64,000 nucleotides of DNA from Niastella koreensis GR20-10 (GCF_000246855.1 NC_016609.1:3162001-3226000); one strand, 5' to 3'; counted from the stretch's first letter, positions 8,305-17,899 are shown. The notes: generated from the letters alone by a model not told the origin. Program-made: numbers and translations.

Positions 8305-8940
8305 TTATCCAAGTAATTTATTCTTCGCTTTAATATATTCTTCTTCGGAAATGACGCCCTGTTGTTTCAACTGGTGCAGCTTTTCCAGTTCCGAGGCTAT
8401 GCCACTACTGGTTGAGCCAGATGAATATTTAACCTCTCCGGCCTGTATGCCCATGGCGGTAGCCATATGCTGGGCCTGGTTGGCCAGTTGAATATTTTGA
8501 AACTCGGCTTGCGCCAGCGTTATAGTGTCTTTCAGGCGTTTGGGACCATGCACATTAAAGTAATCTGTAGCCCCAATTTGCGCAGCTGTTTGAATTTTAA
8601 CATGTCCGAAATTCAGCATGCGACCCCAAAGTGATTGATCGTAGGAGACATTATTTATCTTTTCGAGCGGGCTTTCTTTGGCAAAATGATTGAGTAAACC
8701 GGCTTCATCAATTACCCGGAAATTAGTCACTACCCAAATACTTGCCTTCCAGGAGAAATACACTGCCAGATAATACAGGGAGCCAATGAGAGCGGCAATC
8801 CAGCCATAATGGTCCAGGAAGCCAATAAAATAAGAACCAACCCAGCCGGCCAGGGCTATAATTACCGGAATAATAAGTTTAACCCAGCTGGTATGGGTTA
8901 CCAGTAAGATCTTTTCGCCTTTTTGCAGAGGTGTTCGCAT
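8305..8940 (-). CDS. PH-domain membrane protein with SHOCT tail
   Basis: 211 aa. Two hydrophobic segments at about residues 20-38 and 45-63 are followed by a bacterial PH-like domain (bPH_2/YdbT type) with the WVVTNFRVIDEAG and GHVKIQTAA stretches. A linker rich in Ser/Gly leads to a C-terminal SHOCT motif (LEKLHQLKQQGVISEEEYIKAK), a short oligomerisation helix pair. The function is unknown; such proteins are membrane-associated. ATG at 8940 is chosen over 8958 because the family usually begins just before the first helix. Confidence 0.75.
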   Translation of the reverse strand: MRTPLQKGEKILLVTHTSWVKLIIPVIIALAGWVGSYFIGFLDHYGWIAALIGSLYYLAVYFSWKASIWVVTNFRVIDEAGLLNHFAKESPLEKINNVSYDQSLWGRMLNFGHVKIQTAAQIGATDYFNVHGPKRLKDTITLAQAEFQNIQLANQAQHMATAMGIQAGEVKYSSGSTSSGIASELEKLHQLKQQGVISEEEYIKAKNKLLG

Positions 8941-9085
8941 ACTGTAATTTAGAAACAATAAATATTGAAAAGTGCTAACCTGGCAAACAGGGGAAAAATA
9001 TTTTGAATATTACGGAAAAGATGCATGTTTGTCGTGGGATTATAGCAGTTCCTTATTCGATATTACATATTTTTTTGATAATAAA

Positions 9086-9113
9086 AAAGCCCTGACTGAA
9101 GTGTCAGGGCTTT
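9086..9113 (-). terminator. Terminator after lepA
   Basis: Perfect 11-bp stem AAAGCCCTGAC/GTCAGGGCTTT with a 6-nt loop. On the minus strand it is followed by a T-run, which fits termination of lepA. Confidence 0.85.
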
Positions 9114-9140
9114 GAATAATATTTCGATTGTTGATTTCGC

Positions 9141-10934
9141 TTAATCGTCGAGTTTCAACACTGCCAGGAAGGCTTCCTGCGGAACTTCCACATTACCTAT
9201 CTGGCGCATACGCTTTTTACCTTCTTTCTGTTTTTCCAACAGTTTACGTTTACGGCTGATGTCACCTCCATAACATTTGGCAGTAACGTCTTTACGCATG
9301 GCGCTGATAGTTTCACGGGCCAGTACTTTGGCGCCTACGGCAGCCTGGATGGCGATCTGGAATTGCTGACGTGGTAATAACTCTTTCAATTTTTCACAAA
9401 GCTTGCGACCGAAATCCTGGGAGCGGGCACGGTGGATCAATGCGCTCAATGCATCCACCTTGTCGCCGTTCAGCAGGATATCCATCTTAACGATATCGCT
9501 TTCGCGGTAGCCAATAGGATGGTAATCGAATGAGGCGTATCCACGGGTCTGACTCTTCAATTTATCGTAGAAATCGAATACAATCTCTGTCAGGGGCATT
9601 TCAAAATGTAACTCTACCCGGGTAGTGGTAAGATAACTCTGGTTCAACAAAATGCCACGTTTGCCAAGGCAAAGCGTCATGATGTTACCGATATACTCAG
9701 GCTTTGTAATGATCTGGGCTTTGATGTAAGGCTCTTCAATCCTGTCAGTTTTTACAGGATCAGGGAATTGTGTAGGGTTGTTCACAATCACCTTTTCACC
9801 GTTTGTGGTGTAAGCAATAAAGCTCACGTTGGGAACGGTGGTGATCACAGTTTGGTTAAACTCGCGCTCCAGTCGTTCCTGGATGATTTCCATGTGCAGC
9901 ATACCTAAAAAACCGCATCGGAAACCGAAGCCAAGGGCTTGTGAGGTTTCCAGTTCGTAGGTAAGAGAGGCGTCGTTCAGCTGAAGTTTTTCCATGCAGT
10001 CGCGCAATTCCTCAAACTCATCTGTATTCACCGGGAAGATCCCGGCAAAAACCATTGGTTTCACTTCCTGGAAACCTTTGATCATTTCCTGTGTAGGATT
10101 ATTCTTAAGGGTGATGGTATCACCCACTTTTACTTCTTTGGCGTTCTTGATACCGGTAATGAGGTAACCTACATCTCCTGCTCCTACTTCTTTCTTTTCC
10201 GTCATCTTAAGTTTGAGGATCCCCACTTCTGCGGCCTCGTAATCTGCATCGGTAGACACGAATTTTACGATATCGCCTTTGCGGATGGTGCCATTCAGTA
10301 CCCGGAAGTACACGATGATACCGCGGAAGGAGTTGAACACGCTGTCAAAGATCAGCGCCTGCAAAGGTTTTTGTGGATCGCCATCGGGGGCTGGTATGCG
10401 TTCAACGATGGCCTGTAAAATGCCTTCGATGCCAATACCGGCACGTCCGCTTGCCAGCAGGATATCGTCTGGTTTGCAACCGATCAGTTCAATGATCTGG
10501 TCCTTTACCTCTTCGATCATGGCGCCATCCATATCAATTTTATTGATAACCGGGATGATCTCCAGGTCGTTATCGATGGCCAGGTACAGGTTGCTGATGG
10601 TTTGGGCCTGAATACCCTGGGTGGCGTCAACCAGGAGCAGGGCGCCTTCGCAGGCAGCCAGTGCACGGCTAACTTCGTAGCTAAAATCTACGTGTCCGGG
10701 GGTGTCAATCAGGTTCAGGATATATTCCTGACCATCAGAATGTTTATAGTTAATTTGAATGGCGTGGCTCTTGATGGTTATCCCTTTTTCCCTCTCCAGG
10801 TCCATATCGTCCAGAACCTGGTCCATCATGTCCCGTTCGCTGATGGTATTGGTGGTTTGTAACAGTCTGTCTGCCAGGGTACTTTTACCATGGTCAATAT
10901 GTGCGATAATGCAAAAATTGCGGATATTCTTCAT
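9141..10934 (-). CDS. lepA: Elongation factor 4 (back-translocase)
   Basis: 597 aa translational GTPase. G1 is AHIDHGKS at the N-terminus, followed by GITIKS, DTPGH, NKID and SGRAGIG. The later domains include the LepA-specific C-terminal part ending in the usual [17 protein letters not shown] basic tail. LepA binds the ribosome and promotes back-translocation of stalled complexes. Length and motif order are normal. AAAGGAGAC lies just upstream of the ATG, a rare Shine-Dalgarno-like match for this genome. Confidence 0.96.
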   Translation of the reverse strand: MKNIRNFCIIAHIDHGKSTLADRLLQTTNTISERDMMDQVLDDMDLEREKGITIKSHAIQINYKHSDGQEYILNLIDTPGHVDFSYEVSRALAACEGALLLVDATQGIQAQTISNLYLAIDNDLEIIPVINKIDMDGAMIEEVKDQIIELIGCKPDDILLASGRAGIGIEGILQAIVERIPAPDGDPQKPLQALIFDSVFNSFRGIIVYFRVLNGTIRKGDIVKFVSTDADYEAAEVGILKLKMTEKKEVGAGDVGYLITGIKNAKEVKVGDTITLKNNPTQEMIKGFQEVKPMVFAGIFPVNTDEFEELRDCMEKLQLNDASLTYELETSQALGFGFRCGFLGMLHMEIIQERLEREFNQTVITTVPNVSFIAYTTNGEKVIVNNPTQFPDPVKTDRIEEPYIKAQIITKPEYIGNIMTLCLGKRGILLNQSYLTTTRVELHFEMPLTEIVFDFYDKLKSQTRGYASFDYHPIGYRESDIVKMDILLNGDKVDALSALIHRARSQDFGRKLCEKLKELLPRQQFQIAIQAAVGAKVLARETISAMRKDVTAKCYGGDISRKRKLLEKQKEGKKRMRQIGNVEVPQEAFLAVLKLDD

Positions 10935-10963
10935 TAAGTCGATTGTCTCCTTTAAAATACCCG

Positions 10964-10971
10964 CAAAAGTA
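10964..10971 (-). promoter_or_regulatory. Candidate -7 element of lepA
   Basis: On the minus strand the sequence reads TACTTTTG, matching TAnnTTTG, about 30 nt upstream of the lepA ATG. No convincing -33 TTG was seen. Confidence 0.4.
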
Positions 10972-11025
10972 ACTGATTTTAGTGGGATTACGGAGTAAAA
11001 GTGGGTTGAATTCGGGTTAAGGTTT

Positions 11026-11646
11026 TCAGGAAATGTAGCGGGTAAGAAGCTCAGTGTATTCGATCTGGCTGTTTGACCCTATTGCCGCCATTTGAAAGCA
11101 GTAATTTATTCCCAGCGGCAATCCTTTTATCACTTTTTTGCAGCGGGTGTCTATTTCACTTGCCCATAAGCTGCCCTTTGTGGCGGGAGCAGGCGTCCAC
11201 CGGTACAGATAGGATTTGGCGCCGTGTACCCTGCTAATTTTCATGATGATTTCGCCGGCACTACTGCCGGGAAGAATTTTGAAATCAGTGGGTGGTTTAA
11301 TTATAATTTCCTCTTTAGGCGTGAAAATTGGAAATCCGCTGCTTAACAAGGCCAACTCTGACCCATTTGATTCGGTTTTTACAAACGCTCCTACTTCCTT
11401 TAACTTTTTAATCAATAAAACCTTAAGATCTTTTTTAACGGAAATTTTTTGACGGTCTTTGTTGTGGGCGTCTGACATAGCCTGTTTGAATTGAGCAGCA
11501 GTTTCGGCAAGCTCTATGATCAGCATTCCCGGGTCGGGAAAACATCCATGCTCATTCTCATTCATATGGTATGTTACTGAAGAGGCAATCAAGTACAGAT
11601 CAATATCCTTTGTTTCTTTAAAATTTAAAACCAGTCTTTTTTCCAT
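11026..11646 (-). CDS. Unrecognised protein with fibronectin-III-like C-terminus
   Basis: 206 aa, no signal peptide and no membrane segment. The N-terminal half is helical (residues 10-110). The C-terminal half (about 120-206) is beta-rich with Pro-rich strands, YLYRWTPAP and [16 protein letters not shown], resembling the last strands of a fibronectin type III domain. Similar proteins occur in Bacteroidota without a known function. It is transcribed towards lepA with about 90 nt between. Confidence 0.55.
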   Translation of the reverse strand: MEKRLVLNFKETKDIDLYLIASSVTYHMNENEHGCFPDPGMLIIELAETAAQFKQAMSDAHNKDRQKISVKKDLKVLLIKKLKEVGAFVKTESNGSELALLSSGFPIFTPKEEIIIKPPTDFKILPGSSAGEIIMKISRVHGAKSYLYRWTPAPATKGSLWASEIDTRCKKVIKGLPLGINYCFQMAAIGSNSQIEYTELLTRYIS

Positions 11647-11880
11647 AATCAGTTGTTTTACAGTTTTTGGTTCCAGTTTTTATATGCCTTTTAAATGAAA
11701 CAGCTATAAGCGTTTGCTTACCTGTTATAATACACTGTAAAAAAATGCTGACTAAAAAGAGTGGCTTAACTAAAGATGCTGGTCAATTGGTTTGCTTTTG
11801 ATGACCGGGTAAATTAAAAATAAGTATAATTTACTAAAAACAATCAGGCGCCGATTGATAAGTAGCTTTTCTTGACGGTA
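11647..11880. other. Gap without recognisable gene
   Basis: AT-rich upstream region between divergent genes. No ORF with coding character, no clear promoter and no hairpin was seen before the phased array that begins at 11881. Confidence 0.5.
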
Positions 11881-12140
11881 ATCACAAAAACCTGGAAGGA
11901 AAAGTGATTGCCTGGCAGGAAATGGCTTATCCCGTTCGGAATTGAGAAAAGCCGGCAGATAATTACTTTTCCCGAAAGGAAATAACAAAACCCAACAGGA
12001 ATTATTAAATCCAGATGGGAAATAAGAAAACCCGGAGGGAAAGAACGTTTTTTAGCGGGAATTCTAAAAACCCGATGGGAAATACAAAATCCCGGTGGGA
12101 ATTCCGAATTCCCACCGGGTTATAAAAAATCCCCACAGGG
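11881..12140. repeat. 13-unit array with exact 20-nt period
   Basis: Thirteen consecutive units of exactly 20 nt without any indel. Each unit has an A/T-rich half (such as AATAACAAAA) followed by a GC-rich half (such as CCCGGTGGGA); the rough consensus is AATAACAAAACCCGGHGGGA. Units are strongly diverged in sequence but not in length. Units 11 and 12 are inverted relative to each other and form a perfect 13-bp hairpin at 12091-12119 (CCCGGTGGGAATT/AATTCCCACCGGG). A 20-nt period rules out translation as a repeat protein. Confidence 0.85.
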
Positions 12141-12458
12141 GTTAGCTCTCAATTAATTGATGATGGTTGTAAATTGACTTGTTGACCCGCCCATTCGTTT
12201 AAAGAGGTTCGTAACTTAAATTAGAAGAGCTGTAAATTGAATTATTAGCCCTTAAAATTGTTAACTGAGACAGGCAATTGATCTGGAACCGTTATAATTA
12301 ATTTCACCGCCTCGCTAATTTTAAAACTGTAGCTGCATCCGGATTTATGAAAGGGAAAAACTATTTAATATCCCATTCCATTCAACGAACCGGACCTTAA
12401 ATTTAACTGCTCAGGTCTTCTGTTTGATAAATAAAAGGTTCCTTACTTAAATTTGCAT
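12141..12458. other. Upstream region of the sigma factor gene
   Basis: AT-rich. A TAAATTTG at 12448-12455 fits the -7 consensus, but it lies so close to the ATG that it could only drive the gene from a later start. Nothing else was recognised. Confidence 0.35.
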
Positions 12459-13301
12459 ATGGATTCCCTGCGACCACTACTTACTTCCTACGCGTATAAC
12501 ATCCTCGGCTCCTATGAGGATGCCAAAGACGTTGTACAGGATGTTTTATTAGAGATGATTAACCGTACCGGTACTGATATTGAGAACGAAAAGGCATATC
12601 TAACCCGTTCGGTAATCAATCGCGCCATCAATGCACGCAACAAATTGCAGAAAATGAAATCGGGTTACCCCGGTAACTGGTTGCCCGAACCGGTAGCTAC
12701 GGAAACTGCTGATGGCGATCTGAACCAGAAAGACATTCTCTCTTACTCCCTCATGGTATTGCTTGAAAAGCTGGATGCCAAACAACGGGCGGTGTTTATA
12801 CTGAAAGAAGCATTTAATTATGATCATGAGGAAATCGCTGAAGTGCTGGACATCAGCGTTGAAAATTCAAGAAAAATACTCAGCCGCGCCCGGGCAATTC
12901 TTCATAATGAGCCCATTAAGGAAGTGGCTTTAACTTCTGTTGATTACCTGGATAAATACATAAACGTAATCCGGAGCGGGGATGTTAAAAGGCTGGAACA
13001 GCTGCTGACCAATGATGTAATGGTGGTTTCGGACGGTGGCGGTAAGGTGGCTGCTGCGCTGAACCCGCTGGTGGGTATAGAAAGTGCTTCGGCCTTTTTG
13101 GCGGGTATTTATAATAAGTTTTACCAGGATATTCAGGCTGTAAAGGCTATGGTAAACCATCACCCTGCCCTGTTCTATTACGTGAATGGCCAGCTGGCAA
13201 CCTGCCAGATCTTTGTATGGCGGAATGTAAAAATACACCGGGTTTATTTTGTTAGAAATCCGGATAAACTGGCTGCGTTGCAGGAAGTACGAAAGAAATG
13301 A
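12459..13301 (+). CDS. ECF sigma factor with SnoaL-like C-terminal domain (SigJ/ECF41-like)
   Basis: 280 aa. Sigma region 2 covers about residues 1-65 (LGSYEDAKDVVQDVLLEM). Region 4 covers about 100-150 (LDAKQRAVFILKEAFNYDHEEIAEVL, then SVENSRKILSRARAIL). A C-terminal SnoaL/NTF2-like domain follows at about 160-275. This layout is that of ECF41/SigJ factors, in which the C-terminal domain itself controls activity instead of an anti-sigma factor. No anti-sigma gene is next to it. It lies about 210 nt upstream of a TonB-dependent receptor in the same direction, a plausible target. Confidence 0.85.
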   Translation: MDSLRPLLTSYAYNILGSYEDAKDVVQDVLLEMINRTGTDIENEKAYLTRSVINRAINARNKLQKMKSGYPGNWLPEPVATETADGDLNQKDILSYSLMVLLEKLDAKQRAVFILKEAFNYDHEEIAEVLDISVENSRKILSRARAILHNEPIKEVALTSVDYLDKYINVIRSGDVKRLEQLLTNDVMVVSDGGGKVAAALNPLVGIESASAFLAGIYNKFYQDIQAVKAMVNHHPALFYYVNGQLATCQIFVWRNVKIHRVYFVRNPDKLAALQEVRKK

Positions 13302-13444
13302 AGAATGAAAAAATTCGCGCTCTTATACTATTGGCTGGTTATACGACCAGCCATTGTTTTTCTACATGGGCCTCTATTGCTTATCTTTTCCTTATTGCGA
13401 AAACGGATTTCCCTTTTTTGAAAACTGCCCGGTGTTGACAGCAC

Positions 13445-13452
13445 TACATTTG
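13445..13452 (+). promoter_or_regulatory. Candidate -7 element TACATTTG of the TonB receptor gene
   Basis: TACATTTG matches TAnnTTTG. A TTTTG ending at 13420 stands 24 nt upstream, slightly far for a -33 element. This is the primary-sigma type of promoter and would not need the neighbouring ECF factor. Confidence 0.4.
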
Positions 13453-13514
13453 CCTCACCGGTTCATCCTGTTGAATGATGAACGGGACGATACATTTTGA
13501 AAACTAGATTCCCA

Positions 13515-15977
13515 ATGATAAGGTTCTCATTTATTCTGGCTCTGTTATTTAGCACCGTTTTCAGCGTTTTTGCAAAAAATCCCACTGATGGTTTTGGCAC
13601 AATTAAAGGAAAGGTTACCACCGCTGATGGTCAACCTGCCGCCTCTGTAACCGTAGTGCTGAGAGGCACCAAAAAAGCAGCCATAACCGAAGAAAATGGC
13701 ACGTTCACCCTGGTACATATAAAATCAGGAAATTATGAGATCGAGATTACCCAGGTTGGGTTTGAAACAATTGTACAACCTGTACGGGTAGATGGCAATA
13801 GTATAACGGCGGTTTCCATTCAATTAAAATTGTCGTCCAAACAATTGCAGGAAGTAGTGGTAACCAGCGGCCGTAAAGGATATGCCATCTCAAGCAGTGA
13901 TTATGTGTCGAAAATGCCCTTGAAGAACATGGAAAACCCGCAGGTATATACAAGCATTGGCAAAAACCTGCTTACCGAACAATTGGTATTTTCGGTTGAC
14001 GATGCCTTACGCAATGCGCCTGGCGTACAAAAAATGTGGGATGCTACCGGCCGTAGCGGTGACGGGGGCAGTTATTATAATATGCGTGGCTTTATAGTAC
14101 AAAGCACCTTGCGCAATGGCATTGCCGGTAATGTGGCCGCTTTAACAGATGCTGCCAACCTGGAAAAAATGGAAGTAATTAAAGGGCCCTCTGCTACTTT
14201 GTTTGGCAATGTACTTACTTCTTATGGCGGCTTAATGAACCGGGTTACCAAAAAGCCATATGATCATTTGGGCGGTGAAGTCAGTTATTCAACCGGTAGT
14301 TTCGAGTTCAACCGGGTTGCGGTTGATATTAACTCACCACTCGATTCAGCTAAAAATGTCTTATTCCGCGTAAATGCGTTGTACAGATATGATGGCAGTT
14401 TCATGGATAATGGCTGGAATAAGGGATTTGTTCTTGCTCCCAGCCTTTCTTATAAAGTAAACAACAAACTGAACTTTTTACTCGACGCTGAGTTTTACAG
14501 CGGACAGAACACAGGCCTGAACGTTTATTTCTTCCCGTACGATCTTACGGTCTCTTCCTTAGGAACAAACAGGGCCGATCAGCTTAATATTGATTATAAA
14601 CGCTCTTATGCAAGCGACGATCTGTACCAGACTTCCAGGAACATGAATTTCTTTGGTCAAATGAACTATACAATCTCCAATAACTGGAAGTCGCAAACCT
14701 CTTTGTCTGTTACCAACAGTTATTCCGATGGCGCTTCCCCCTACTTTTATCTCTTGTCAACCGGCGCGGTAAAAAACACTTCGGAAACAGGTAGCGGTTA
14801 CATCTCAAGAAATGATCAATTCACAGATAACAGCAAAGACCAGGTTATTGAATTACAACAGAACTTTACCGGTGATTTTACAATCGGTGGTTTCAGGAAC
14901 CGCTTTACAGGCGGACTTGATTTCACGCATCATTTTTCTGACCAGTATTTTTCAGGCAATACGTTTGATACCATTTATGCAGTGGGTGAAATTCCTACCT
15001 ACCGGAATTTCAACCGCACTAACCTGGACAGGTTATATATGGATAAGGGGTATTCTTTTACTTACCCCATCAATTTTATGGCCAATACCTACAGCGCGTA
15101 TGCATCTGATCTGTTTAATATAACCGATAACTTAATGGTACTGGCAGCCTTACGGCTCGATCATTTTAATAACCGTGGCCCGGCTGATGACATCACCGGA
15201 ACGTATATAAATTCCGTTCCTTATAATCAGACCTTTCTGTCACCCAAGTTTGGTATCGTGTTTCAACCGGTAAAAGACCAGGTATCGCTGTTTGCCAATT
15301 ACCAGAATTCGTTTACAAATAAATACGGCACAAACGGTGACCCTACTGGCAGCAGCAATGATAAACACAATGACTTTAAACCTGAACAGGCCAATCAATT
15401 GGAAGGCGGGGTAAAACTGGATGTTTTCAATGGTAAATTAACCACCTCTTTAAGTGTATATCAGATAAAGGTAAAAGATGTAATACGGCCAATGCCCGGT
15501 AATTCATTGTTTTCTATACAGGATGGAACACAAATAAGCAAGGGGGTGGATGCCGAGATCGTTGCCAGCCCCATTGATGGATTAAGCCTGATAGCCGGCG
15601 TTTCTTACAACGACTCAAAATATGAGAAAGCAACCGATGAAAATGTAGAAGGCTTGAGGCCAGCTACGGCTGGTTCGCCCTGGGTAGCCAACTGGTGGAT
15701 CAGTTACCGGTTGCAAAACCTGCAATTAAAAGGGCTGGGAGCTGGTTTTGGCGGTAATTATGCCAGTGATAATAAAGTAATGAACAGTAAAAACCTGGGT
15801 ACATTTATATTACCTGAGTATACGGTATTGAATGCCTCTTTGTTTTATGATCAACCAAAGTTCAGGTTATCGGTTAAGCTGGATAACCTCACAAATAAGA
15901 AATATTGGGTAGGCTATAGCAGTCTTATACCACAAAAGCTCAGAAATTTTGGCGCCAGCATAGCATTCAAGTTCTAA
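13515..15977 (+). CDS. TonB-dependent siderophore-type outer membrane receptor
   Basis: About 820 aa. A signal peptide (SFILALLFSTVFSVFA) is followed by a carboxypeptidase-like regulatory (CarboxypepD_reg) domain at about 15-100, a plug domain (SVDDALRNAPGVQ ... EVIKGPSATLFGN) and a beta-barrel ending in the aromatic GASIAFKF. The PGVQ and GPSA motifs match ferric siderophore receptors of the FhuA/FoxA type. The N-terminal extension is the usual Bacteroidota form. It probably imports an iron chelate across the outer membrane. The start is ATG 13515; an in-frame TTG at 13497 would add six residues. Substrate unknown. Confidence 0.9.
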   Translation: MIRFSFILALLFSTVFSVFAKNPTDGFGTIKGKVTTADGQPAASVTVVLRGTKKAAITEENGTFTLVHIKSGNYEIEITQVGFETIVQPVRVDGNSITAVSIQLKLSSKQLQEVVVTSGRKGYAISSSDYVSKMPLKNMENPQVYTSIGKNLLTEQLVFSVDDALRNAPGVQKMWDATGRSGDGGSYYNMRGFIVQSTLRNGIAGNVAALTDAANLEKMEVIKGPSATLFGNVLTSYGGLMNRVTKKPYDHLGGEVSYSTGSFEFNRVAVDINSPLDSAKNVLFRVNALYRYDGSFMDNGWNKGFVLAPSLSYKVNNKLNFLLDAEFYSGQNTGLNVYFFPYDLTVSSLGTNRADQLNIDYKRSYASDDLYQTSRNMNFFGQMNYTISNNWKSQTSLSVTNSYSDGASPYFYLLSTGAVKNTSETGSGYISRNDQFTDNSKDQVIELQQNFTGDFTIGGFRNRFTGGLDFTHHFSDQYFSGNTFDTIYAVGEIPTYRNFNRTNLDRLYMDKGYSFTYPINFMANTYSAYASDLFNITDNLMVLAALRLDHFNNRGPADDITGTYINSVPYNQTFLSPKFGIVFQPVKDQVSLFANYQNSFTNKYGTNGDPTGSSNDKHNDFKPEQANQLEGGVKLDVFNGKLTTSLSVYQIKVKDVIRPMPGNSLFSIQDGTQISKGVDAEIVASPIDGLSLIAGVSYNDSKYEKATDENVEGLRPATAGSPWVANWWISYRLQNLQLKGLGAGFGGNYASDNKVMNSKNLGTFILPEYTVLNASLFYDQPKFRLSVKLDNLTNKKYWVGYSSLIPQKLRNFGASIAFKF

Positions 15978-16006
15978 GAAGAATTTCGCTTACATCAAAT
16001 ACATGA

Positions 16007-16037
16007 AAAGGGTGTACCTGTTGCGGGTACACCCTTT
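16007..16037. terminator. Bidirectional terminator
   Basis: Perfect 12-bp stem AAAGGGTGTACC/GGTACACCCTTT between the convergent receptor gene and the zinc-ribbon gene. Confidence 0.8.
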
Positions 16038-16062
16038 GTTTATGCATATGAATGCAATAGTT

Positions 16063-16581
16063 TTATGCTGTAGGCTGCTTTAACGACCAGCCATTTATTA
16101 CCAGGTCCTGCACCGCCTCATTTTGTTTGGCGCCCTCTTCTTTGGTGTAAATGCCTTTGTCACTTACCAGTTTTACCTGTAACAACCAGGAGCCGGCGAA
16201 GCCAATGATCAAACCACCAAAAATGCCAAAGATGCCCCAAATGCCCCAGATGGCGAAGATCAGTATCACCACTGCTATGGCCACACCCCAAGCAATTTGC
16301 GCCGCTCTGCCGGCGGCCAGAATATGTATCGACTTACACTCTTTGCATCTTGGGATGCCTACAGGAAGCTTATTGTATTTTACCGAGCGGTAAACAATTA
16401 CATTGGTTCTGTCATTTTCTTTAAACAGGGGTACGAAATAGTTGTCTTCCATACTGGAGGAATGTCCCGTTTCACAAAACTGACACTTCGTTAAGGTTGG
16501 TTCCAGTCGTTTTCTTTCTTTGTTAAAGATGTACATGGGCTGATATTGGAATTCGTTCTTATGTAATACGGACACATACAA
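16063..16581 (-). CDS. Zinc-ribbon-like membrane protein, unknown function
   Basis: 172 aa. Two CxxC pairs, CQFC near residue 33 and CKEC near residue 79, probably form a zinc ribbon. A hydrophobic stretch rich in Ile/Gly/Trp (about residues 92-132) forms one or two membrane helices, then a short charged tail follows. The function is not recognised. A second ATG at 16536 could be the true start. Confidence 0.6.
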   Translation of the reverse strand: MYVSVLHKNEFQYQPMYIFNKERKRLEPTLTKCQFCETGHSSSMEDNYFVPLFKENDRTNVIVYRSVKYNKLPVGIPRCKECKSIHILAAGRAAQIAWGVAIAVVILIFAIWGIWGIFGIFGGLIIGFAGSWLLQVKLVSDKGIYTKEEGAKQNEAVQDLVINGWSLKQPTA

Positions 16582-16738
16582 GAAACATATTTTTCATGGA
16601 AGATGCAAGCAACCTTTCCTTTTCGCGTAAGTGGATTTCCCGTTCTGGCAACCCGCGCAGCGCTGGCTGGGTTATTTTTGCTTCCACAATAGGCATTACA
16701 AGGCTACATAAACTCATAATTAAAATCATTAATACCTT

Positions 16739-17074
16739 ATGTGCACTTACCAGACCTTGTTTCATAACGACGAATGCGGTTATGTGATCCTGTGCCGGGC
16801 CTGCGATTCCATACAGGTGGCTTTTGGTAATTTACTCCTTACCTGGAACCGGCCTGATTTTTATGATTTCTTTCAGTTTGTAAAACGGATGTTCAACGAA
16901 TCACCCATTGATGCTGCTACTATCGATAGAAAAACACTGGCCATTCCCGTTCCCTGCGATGGGGTACGTATTTTATTAAGCACCCGGGAGCTGCAACAAT
17001 TACATCAGATGCTGGATATGGCTGAAACCGAATTGCAATCGCAGCTGTTAATGAGCCTGCTGAGCGGTGAATAA
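16739..17074 (+). CDS. Small Bacteroidota protein (DUF6686-like)
   Basis: 111 aa cytoplasmic protein beginning MCTYQTLFHNDECGYV with a CRACD motif near residue 19; the Cys pair with the earlier Cys residues may bind metal. The rest is helical with an LLSTRELQQLHQMLDMAE segment. I associate this start with a short Bacteroidota family (DUF6686) from memory, at moderate certainty. No operon partner. It is followed by a strong terminator. Confidence 0.65.
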   Translation: MCTYQTLFHNDECGYVILCRACDSIQVAFGNLLLTWNRPDFYDFFQFVKRMFNESPIDAATIDRKTLAIPVPCDGVRILLSTRELQQLHQMLDMAETELQSQLLMSLLSGE

Positions 17075-17103
17075 TATTGTTACAATAACCTATACCTGAT
17101 ATG

Positions 17104-17133
17104 AAAATCCTCCCTATATACCAGGAGGATTTT
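17104..17133. terminator. Terminator, 10-bp perfect stem
   Basis: AAAATCCTCC (17104-17113) and GGAGGATTTT (17124-17133) are perfect complements with a 10-nt loop. It ends the gene at 16739-17074 and separates it from the non-coding stretch downstream. Confidence 0.8.
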
Positions 17134-17279
17134 CTTTATGCGGATACTATCTCCAGCCCATATCACTAAGTATATGTGCTTATCCGTTTTAGGCATTAAT
17201 AATCAATTAATAGAAGCAGGTTGGTCAAAATTTGCAATAGGGTGCCCGGGGAGTGTATTTTTACATCGTTATAACAATC

Positions 17280-17868
17280 CAATACAAATGAAGCCGAAAA
17301 CAAACCTTAGCCTGAACCTGAACCATAGCAGTAGATCCTAAAAGACCCGCATTTATCCGTACCCAAAATGGGGAGTCCTGTAAGCCTGAATGATAGCACG
17401 TAGACCGTAAAAAAGACCCGAATTTATTTGTACCCTGAACCTGAGCTGTAGCACGTAGACCTTAAAAGACCTTTTTTTAAAGCCCTAAACCCGGGCTGTG
17501 AACCCTTGATCTGATTAGTAGCAATTAAACCCTGAGAAACCCAACCGTACCCGTTAAGGCCTGATCTTTTAGCAACCCTGGTAACCCTGATATGTAGCTT
17601 ATCCAAAAATCCAATGAAGAACTAAACCGTACTCTGAAACAAGATCCAGGTACTCTTTGAACCCGAACTGAATCCTTGTAGCACCAAGATCCATTAATCC
17701 GTTATTGAAAAACCTGAACCGATTTGTACCCTTTGAAGCGCGATCCGTAGACCTGTATTCCGTACCTAAAGTCTCCTTAGACTTCGCTCAGAACGATTTG
17801 TAGCGATTATCCAATTTAATGAAAGACCAGATTCAATGATCCTTTTGGAAACCATCCAAAGAGATTGA
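17280..17868. repeat. Long degenerate non-coding word array
   Basis: About 590 nt without a credible gene, full of diverged copies of CCTGAACC, GTAGCA, GTAGACC, GTACCC, GATCC and AAAGACCCG. The clearest copies share the order CCTGAA, TAGCACGTAGACC, TAAAAGACC, TTTATTTGTACCC at 17384-17434, with relatives at 17307-17364 and 17435-17480; copies decay further right. Spacing is irregular. A REP-like element (17775-17796) is embedded. The stretch is bounded by terminators at 17104 and 17869, so it could be one RNA. A 17-codon ORF starting MKPKTNLSLNLN (17288-17341) overlaps the first unit, but nothing supports its translation. Confidence 0.6.
17775..17796 (+). repeat. REP-like element copy 1
   Basis: CCTTAGACTTCGCTCAGAACGA; shares the core GACTYCGCTCAGRAC with copies at 26134 and 41805 and a looser inverted copy at 26272. 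Confidence 0.6.
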
Positions 17869-17899
17869 CCCTCCTGATAGCAATCGGGAGGGTTTTTTT
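17869..17899 (+). terminator. Rho-independent terminator
   Basis: A 9-bp stem CCCTCCTGA/TCGGGAGGG with one G-T pair, followed by seven T. Its polarity is plus-strand, so something upstream on the plus strand (the word array) is probably transcribed. Confidence 0.8.

Noticed and set aside
11770-11988. 72-codon minus-strand ORF near the 20-nt array
   Set aside because: Half of it is read from the phased repeat, and a 20-nt period cannot encode a regular protein repeat.
11881-12140. CRISPR-like reading of the 20-nt array
   Set aside because: Contiguous diverged units without spacers.
16559-16765. 68-codon minus-strand ORF with signal-like N-terminus
   Set aside because: Overlaps the start of the zinc-ribbon gene and the divergent gene start; no support beyond a hydrophobic stretch.
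17138-17341. 67-codon plus-strand ORF entering the non-coding word array
   Set aside because: Starts inside the terminator region and ends in the first repeat unit; its last part (MKPKTNLSLNLN) loosely recalls lanthipeptide leaders, but no core peptide or modification genes are present.
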